A stretch of DNA of 38,629 bases from Actinomycetes bacterium. Its GTDB lineage: Bacteria; Actinomycetota; Actinomycetes; Propionibacteriales; Propionibacteriaceae. The position numbers and the translations under genes are program-made. The DNA is taken from contig JAEZZG010000018.1 of NCBI GenBank assembly GCA_023442485.1, forward strand, positions 1 through 38,629, in the 5' to 3' direction. How positions within the stretch are numbered: position 1 is the stretch's first letter; every line of letters begins with the position of its first letter. The notes under the pieces are model-generated. The model was given only the letters and a program-made list of their open reading frames with translations, had not been told where the DNA came from and ran no database searches. Of this stretch, positions 33,950-38,629 are shown one piece after another.

Positions 33950-35356
33950 CTAGCGCGAAGACCTCATCGTCGCAGATCGAGCTGTATATCCGCGCCGGTT
34001 CCATTGTTGCCGACGATACTGCCACCACTGCCGAACCCTGGCCCGGGTTTTCCCAAGAATCGGCCTGGGAATGATGGTGAGACCGTAGGGCTCGTCCAGA
34101 GCAATCCCGCGTAGCTGACGAATCTCGCTGAGAATTTCGCGCTGAACTGCGTGGTTCGGGTCGGCAACGATCCCGCGTAACTCGTCATGTCTGATGTAAC
34201 AAAGCTCGGTGATGAGTCGAATCATGGTGCGCGTCGCCGAGAATACCGTCCAGCCTCTCAAACTCGCCGCCATCAGTAACTTCGCTCGGCGGAAGACGTT
34301 GGCAAACACCAACGCATCGCGCGGTGTCAGCCAGCCCATCTGGGCAAAGTCGATGATTCGCTCAGTCAAAATCCGGCCCTGCTGCACGGTGGCAAAGATT
34401 AGCCGGATTCCTAAGAAAGACAGGACAACCAGGGCTAGAGCGTAGAGGAATTGCAAGACAGGTAAATCTTTTGGACCGCCGACAACAGAAAGCATTCCGT
34501 TGAAAAGCATGTGCCCGAGCGCACCCAATAAATAGGCGGCGATACATCCGGTGACTTGGACGAACTTCGAGCGACACCGGAGGGTGATGGCGATACCGGC
34601 ACCGATCAAGCCGGTGAACAGGGGATGCCCAAAACTCGTGAATACGCCGCGCTGGAGAAACATCTGCCAGATGACCTCCTTCGGGTCTCCTTGACTGATG
34701 TCTAGCGAGGCAATCACGAGGGAGCGGGTGTAGTAGATGATGTTCTCCGTAAAGGCGAATCCAATCGCGCTCAACCCGCATATCGTCACGACCTGGACGA
34801 CGGAGGACAACCGGCGTCTGGCGAAGATCGCGATCAGGAATACTACCGACACTTTGGCGGCCTCTTCGACGAATGGCGCCGAGAAGATGGCCGCCCTGGC
34901 TCCGGCTCCGGCGTCATTAGGGTCAGCCATCGCCGTCATCAGGTCGCCCGCCCAGGTGTTGACGATCAACGAAATCAGCACTGCTACCCCCGCGCCCCAA
35001 CCAAAGGCAGCGTATTTCATGACCAATGGTGTGGGCCGGAACCTATCGATCAACAACCAAGCCAGCGCATAGCAACCAGCGGTGATGGCGGCGTAGCGGG
35101 TCGAGGTGACGATAGCCTCGTGAACCTGAGCTTGTGTGACGGATATTTGATCTTGAAGGGCTTGGTTGATGGATTGGGCGATGGAGACGACCTCTAGCCG
35201 GTAAAGGTAATAGAGGATGAAAGCGAAGACACCGGTCAGGCCAATGAAAGCCCACAAGGATGGATTGACAAGGATGCGTTTCCAACCTTTTCGGCCCTTG
35301 CTCGGTGGTTGCAGACCGGATGCGGCTGCATGATGACGCTCGATCTGCGTGAGCAT
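33950..35356 (-). CDS. PrsW-family intramembrane metalloprotease
   Basis: A 468-residue polytopic membrane protein. The first segment is at about 35-53, and several more run from 88 to 340. PrsW motifs are complete: E164-E165 in PFVEEAAK, E204 in FTENIIYY, H244 in FGHPLFTG and H282 in GHMLFNGM. These are the presumed metal/catalytic residues in the CPBP/PrsW clan. B. subtilis PrsW cleaves anti-sigma factor RsiW. No sigma or anti-sigma gene is nearby, so the substrate is unknown. The C-terminal 130 residues are cytoplasmic, basic and helical. The ATG has GGAAAG as SD. The gene starts 40 bases after tRNA-Arg on the same strand, so read-through from the tRNA is possible. Confidence 0.93.
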   Translation of the reverse strand: MLTQIERHHAAASGLQPPSKGRKGWKRILVNPSLWAFIGLTGVFAFILYYLYRLEVVSIAQSINQALQDQISVTQAQVHEAIVTSTRYAAITAGCYALAWLLIDRFRPTPLVMKYAAFGWGAGVAVLISLIVNTWAGDLMTAMADPNDAGAGARAAIFSAPFVEEAAKVSVVFLIAIFARRRLSSVVQVVTICGLSAIGFAFTENIIYYTRSLVIASLDISQGDPKEVIWQMFLQRGVFTSFGHPLFTGLIGAGIAITLRCRSKFVQVTGCIAAYLLGALGHMLFNGMLSVVGGPKDLPVLQFLYALALVVLSFLGIRLIFATVQQGRILTERIIDFAQMGWLTPRDALVFANVFRRAKLLMAASLRGWTVFSATRTMIRLITELCYIRHDELRGIVADPNHAVQREILSEIRQLRGIALDEPYGLTIIPRPILGKTRARVRQWWQYRRQQWNRRGYTARSATMRSSR

Positions 35357-35395
35357 ATCTGCTTTCCAGTTACCTTCCTCAACGATGGCACTGCC

Positions 35396-35471
35396 TGGCG
35401 CCCCCGGGGGGATTTGAACCCTCGACCAACGGATTAGAAGTCCGGTGCTCTATCCACTGAGCTACGGAGGC
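35396..35471 (-). tRNA. tRNA-Arg (anticodon TCT) with encoded CCA
   Basis: A minus-strand cloverleaf with acceptor GCCTCCG/CGGGGGC, discriminator G and an encoded CCA. The anticodon loop is CTTCTAA (TCT) and the T-arm has GGTTCAAATCC. The top pair of the anticodon stem (C27-T43) is mismatched. Confidence 0.93.
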
Positions 35472-35797
35472 TAGGTGGAGGCCATGACCACAGTCTCAAC
35501 GAAGTTAGCGAAACTGAAACCGGCCTGCCGTTGTGCCAGTTCCCATCTAGATTAGCGTGGAACTAGCACTGCTCAAGACTACCTCTTAGCCGCGCTCCCA
35601 TTCCAATCCTCACCCGGATGCGACGACCCGAGGTTTGCTAGATTGGCCTGTGGGCGCGCCGTCTCAAGCGATCAACCGCCTCACCCCTCAACAAGGCCAC
35701 GTCTTCGCTTAAGTCCACCCCAGCGCCCGGTTGATCCGGCACCGCTCACCGTCACGTCAAGGTTTAATCCGCCACAGAATCGTCGTGACCTGGAACA
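35472..35797. other. 326-base gap between tRNA-Arg and the MFS gene
   Basis: No gene is seen. It contains the candidate tRNA-Arg promoter on the minus strand. No clear promoter was found for the MFS reading frame. Confidence 0.5.
35549..35576 (-). promoter_or_regulatory. Candidate tRNA-Arg promoter
   Basis: On the minus strand TTGAGC, a 16-base spacer and TAATCT form a -35/-10 pair whose predicted start lies about 70 bases before the tRNA 5' end. Confidence 0.4.
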
Positions 35798-37037
35798 ATG
35801 AGTTTGGATAGGAAATCACTGGCGCTTTTCATCCTGTCCGCCTACGGGCCAACAATTTTTGCAGTGATCGGATCAGGAGCCGTCGTCCCTCTGATTTCCT
35901 TAACCGCCCGCCACTTGGGTGCATCAGTCGGCCTCGCCGCTTTCGTCACCGCGCTACTCAATATCGGCAAGCTCATCGGCGATATCCCCGCTGGATTGAT
36001 CGCCGACCGAATCGGCGAGAAATGGTCGATCATCGCCGCGTCGGTGATGGACGCCATCCTCTTAGCTACGGTGTTCTTCTTTCCGAAACTATGGGTGTTA
36101 GCGGTCGCGATCTGCGCCGTCGGCATGTCGAACTCGGTATTCAACCTCGCCCGCCAGTCATATCTGACTGCCGTGGTTCCATTCAAGTACCGCGCCCGAG
36201 CCATGTCGTCGCTTGGCGGGGCGATGCGGATTGGCAATACCATCGGACCATTAATCGGATCGATGCTGGTGGGACATTTCGACATTCACTACGGCTTCGG
36301 ATTCGCAGCGCTAATGTGCATCGGGGCTGCAACCGTCACCATCTTCCTCCCCGATCTCCCGCACATGACAATACCCCAGACGCTTCCATACGAGCCTCCA
36401 AGAGTGCCAGGTCAAACACGCACCCCGTCACTCAACCAACAACCTGGCTGGTGTTGAACAAGCACCGTCATCACCTGCTGACGACCGGCGTCGGCTGCGC
36501 CATCTTGATGATGTCGCGCATGGCTAGACAAGCCATCATCCCACTCTGGTGCGACCACCACGGACTCACCCCATCCCAGGCATCCTTGATTTTTGCCATC
36601 TCGATGGTGATGGATGTCTTACTGTTTCTTCCCGGCGGAATGATCATGGACCGCTTCGGTCGGTGGTGGGTATCTATCCCCATCATGATCTGTCTCGGCA
36701 TAGGTTTCTTCCTACTGCCACTAACCAGCACCTACCCGACAATCGCTGCCGCCGCGTGCCTCCTAGGTTTGGCTAACGGTCTGTCCTCGGGGATCGTGAT
36801 GACTCTAGGATCGGACGCCTGCCCCGTCTTCGGACGTTCCCAATTCCTCGCTGGCTGGAGGCTGCTCACCGACACCGGCGGCACTCTCGGACCGTTGACG
36901 ATCACCGCATCACCTTGATTGCCCCGCTGTCGGTTGCGGCAATCTCGCTGGGAATCACGTCCTGGATAGGTGCCGCCTGGCTGAACCGTTGGCTCCCCCA
37001 CAGCAAACAGGTTTTTGAAAAGGTCGAAACAGCATAG
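35798..37037 (+). pseudogene. MFS transporter gene broken by two frameshifts
   Basis: Three consecutive reading frames together encode one 12-helix major facilitator of about 412 residues. Part 1 (35798 to about 36440) has GDIPAGLIADRIGEKWSII, the MFS A-motif loop, and six helices. Part 2 (about 36440-36900) continues one frame back with PGGMIMDRFGRWWVSIPI, the equivalent loop of the second half. Part 3 (about 36905-37037) continues one further frame back with ITLIAPLSVAAISLGITSW and ends at TAG. Both shifts behave like single-base losses. It may be a true decaying gene or two assembly errors. The substrate is unknown. orn starts nine bases later. Confidence 0.85.
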
Positions 37038-37040
37038 ACT
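37035..37040 (+). promoter_or_regulatory. -10-like hexamer for orn overlapping the MFS stop
   Basis: TAGACT ends six bases before the orn GTG at 37047, and its TAG is the MFS stop codon. No Shine-Dalgarno sequence is present, so orn mRNA may be leaderless. No good -35 was found. Confidence 0.35.
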
Positions 37041-37046
37041 GATCGG

Positions 37047-37676
37047 GTGAGTGAGAAAGCAGAAAACCTCGTCTGGATTGACTGTGAAATGACCGGTCTC
37101 GACCTGAACAAGGACGTGCTGGTGGAGATTGCAGTAATCGTTACCGACGCCCAACTCACCCCTCTCGACGACGGGATCGACGTCGTCATCGACGCCCCCG
37201 ACGGCATCCTCGATACTCTCAACCCCGTGGTTTTCCAGATGCACGAGAAGTCCGGCCTATTAGCTGACCTCACCCAAGGACTCTCCATCCCTATGGCGGA
37301 GGCGGAGAAGACCTGTCTTGATTACATCAAACAGTTCGTGCCCGAGGCAGGCAAGGCCCAACTCGCCGGTAATACCGTCGGCACCGATCGCGCTTTCTTA
37401 GCCAAAGACATGCCCGAACTCGAGCAGTACCTGCACTATCGCAATGTGGATGTCTCGACGATCAAGGAGCTGGCGAAGCGTTGGTACCCGAAGGCCTTCT
37501 TCAATGCCCCAAAGAAGAACGGCAACCACCGTGCACTCGCCGATATCCAGGAGTCGATTGAGGAGCTGCGCTACTGGCGTGAAGTCCTCTTCGTCGCCGA
37601 GCCGGGACCATCGAGCGATGAGTTGAAAGCTGCTGCGCAGAAGCACCAGGGATCATTGACGGGGACTCGCCCCTAG
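37047..37676 (+). CDS. orn: Oligoribonuclease (DEDDh 3'-5' exonuclease)
   Basis: Degrades very short RNAs, chiefly dinucleotides including pGpG, to mononucleotides. 209 residues from a GTG start. The DEDDh residues are visible: D12 and E14 in VWIDCEMTGLD, the third Asp in GNTVGTDRAFL, and H and D in NHRALADI. VDVSTIKELAKRWYP is also a family signature. It extends about 25 residues beyond E. coli Orn at the C-terminus. No SD is seen; a TAGACT box precedes the start. The tRNA-His gene follows on the same strand, a common neighbour of orn in actinobacteria. Confidence 0.96.
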   Translation: MSEKAENLVWIDCEMTGLDLNKDVLVEIAVIVTDAQLTPLDDGIDVVIDAPDGILDTLNPVVFQMHEKSGLLADLTQGLSIPMAEAEKTCLDYIKQFVPEAGKAQLAGNTVGTDRAFLAKDMPELEQYLHYRNVDVSTIKELAKRWYPKAFFNAPKKNGNHRALADIQESIEELRYWREVLFVAEPGPSSDELKAAAQKHQGSLTGTRP

Positions 37677-37722
37677 TCAGGGCAGATAGCCAGGACAGCT
37701 CAACCGGGGCTACCTCACCGAA

Positions 37723-37752
37723 TTGGCTTCCATCTCGACGTCATGCTAGTGT
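37723..37752 (+). promoter_or_regulatory. Candidate tRNA-His promoter
   Basis: TTGGCT (37723-37728), an 18-base spacer and TAGTGT (37747-37752) lie 17 bases before the tRNA. Confidence 0.4.
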
Positions 37753-37769
37753 TGTCGTCGCTGTTCGTG

Positions 37770-37845
37770 GTGGCTGTAGCTCAGCTGGTAGAGCCCCTGG
37801 TTGTGGTCCAGGTGGTCGCGAGTTCAAGTCTCGTCAGCCACCCCA
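37770..37845 (+). tRNA. tRNA-His (anticodon GTG) with encoded CCA
   Basis: Acceptor GTGGCTG/CAGCCAC, discriminator C and encoded CCA. The anticodon stem CCTGG/CCAGG holds loop TTGTGGT (GTG). Base 37769 is G, so the G-1 residue specific to tRNA-His is encoded. Confidence 0.96.
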
Positions 37846-37854
37846 GGATTATTC

Positions 37855-37915
37855 GGCCCGGTTTCGGGCCACAGCACAAGAGAGAGCCGCTGTCGGCTCT
37901 CTCTTCTTGCTTTTA
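37855..37915 (+). terminator. Two tandem hairpins ending in an intrinsic terminator after tRNA-His
   Basis: GGCCCG-GTTT-CGGGCC (37855-37870) is followed by a perfect 12-base-pair stem, 37878-37889 with 37894-37905, loop CTGT, and a T-rich tail (TTCTTGCTTTT). The second stem is symmetrical and may also end the convergent gene at 37923. Confidence 0.85.
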
Positions 37916-37922
37916 GCGATCA

Positions 37923-38579
37923 CTACCCTTCGCCTGACCCCATTCCTCGACTGATTGCTACCCGAGTAAAGATAGCGATCCACATCGGCTGGATCTTGCG
38001 TTTGACCTCTTCGTCCTCCGTCTTGAACACGATCTCCGTGACGATGTTTCCCCACCGGATGATCAGGTCATCTCCGACGTAGCTTCCATCTCTACTCATC
38101 GTCAAGCGACTGTAAGTGGTGCCAAGAATCCAGCCGCCGCCTGAAGACGACACCTGTGCGTCTCGAAAATAAGCGTCTCGGCATTGAGCGGCACCGGCGT
38201 CTTCCATAGCAGCTTTGGCGGATTTTGCCGCAGACTTAGACGGGAATCGCATCATCGTCATGGACGCATACAGGTTGCCGATCTGGGTAACCTTGACGTC
38301 ACCAGAGATCAGCTCGGTTGCAGCGGTGACCCGCTGATCAGTGCAGCCGCGTTGATTCATCGCATCGGCAACTTCCCCGTCTTTGGCAGTGATAGTTGGG
38401 GTATTAGGGGTGCCCACCCATTTGACCTCAGCGTCCTTCCAGATCTCAGGCAATCTGCCTTCTCCGCCCACGGGCCCCACAGACAGCCACACAACCAGCC
38501 CCACGAGAATACCGCCAGAGGCGACGGTGAGCGCCCAAGATAGCCAGCCCCTGCGGCGACGACGATCAACATCTATCAA
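37923..38579 (-). CDS. Membrane-anchored extracytoplasmic protein of unknown function, possibly 5'-partial
   Basis: From a possible TTG at 38579 it has 218 residues: a short Arg-rich N-terminus (DVDRRRRRGW), one hydrophobic helix (about 14-34), and an outside domain of about 180 residues. That domain has two Cys (NQRGCTD and AAQCRDAY) that could form a disulfide. I do not recognise the family. The frame stays open upstream to the window edge, with no ATG or GTG, so the true start may lie outside. It is convergent with tRNA-His and shares its terminator. Confidence 0.7.
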   Translation of the reverse strand: MIDVDRRRRRGWLSWALTVASGGILVGLVVWLSVGPVGGEGRLPEIWKDAEVKWVGTPNTPTITAKDGEVADAMNQRGCTDQRVTAATELISGDVKVTQIGNLYASMTMMRFPSKSAAKSAKAAMEDAGAAQCRDAYFRDAQVSSSGGGWILGTTYSRLTMSRDGSYVGDDLIIRWGNIVTEIVFKTEDEEVKRKIQPMWIAIFTRVAISRGMGSGEG

Positions 38580-38629
38580 TCCACCCCGAAACTGCAGATA
38601 CGTTTGATGCCCATTCCCGGTAGTGCGCA

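Noticed and set aside
36022..36918. 298-codon ORF as an independent gene
   Set aside because: Its first 130 codons are a shadow of the MFS first half. Only the later part is real, as the continuation of the frameshifted transporter.

Overview
The window looks like a chromosomal housekeeping segment of an Actinomycetota species with moderate GC, probably Propionibacteriaceae (Cutibacterium-like). Reasons: an Rv2466c-type mycothiol-linked reductase homologue next to pepN, rpiB and an Rv2464c-type Nei glycosylase (an actinobacterial gene block), GTG starts, a FadD15-type acyl-CoA ligase, a DEDDh oligoribonuclease next to tRNA-His, and several genes whose starts look leaderless. The genus is an inference. 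No phage, insertion sequence, CRISPR array or integrase was seen.

Layout. 1-7.2 kb, mostly minus strand: tRNA-Gly and tRNA-Pro, a large unrecognised protein overlapping nei, a divergent small ORF, rpiB, ligA and a DsbA-fold protein. 7.2-10.8 kb, plus strand: aminopeptidase N and a DUF2461 protein. 10.8-14.4 kb: pyrR-pyrB-pyrC, with 4-base overlaps, then a lipoprotein. 14.4-17.6 kb: a minus-strand S4-domain protein, plus-strand gnd, and a minus-strand double-hotdog thioesterase. 17.6-23.3 kb: an acyl-CoA ligase operon with the thioesterase, diverging from a MarR regulator coupled to a 1014-residue FAD/Fe-S oxidoreductase resembling YdiJ. 23.5-27.2 kb: a possible SUKH-like protein, then ettA-namA on the minus strand. 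27.2-29.4 kb: a 519-base gap with dyads, then dhaK-dhaL with strong hairpins. 29.5-33.7 kb, minus strand: two overlapping membrane-anchored dynamin-like GTPase genes and a short SSB. 33.9-38.6 kb: a PrsW-family protease, tRNA-Arg, a twice-frameshifted MFS gene, orn, tRNA-His with a terminator, and a membrane-anchored protein that may run off the window edge.

No defence, toxin or biosynthetic system is evident. The most interesting signals are: (1) six genes with a TANNNT hexamer 6-7 bases before the start codon, suggesting leaderless mRNAs, two of which reuse the preceding gene's TAG stop; (2) dyads around the divergent fadD/marR promoters; (3) hairpins between and after dhaK-dhaL, with a repeated arm that permits alternative folds; (4) the paired GTPases; and (5) hydrophilic insertions in several otherwise ordinary enzymes.
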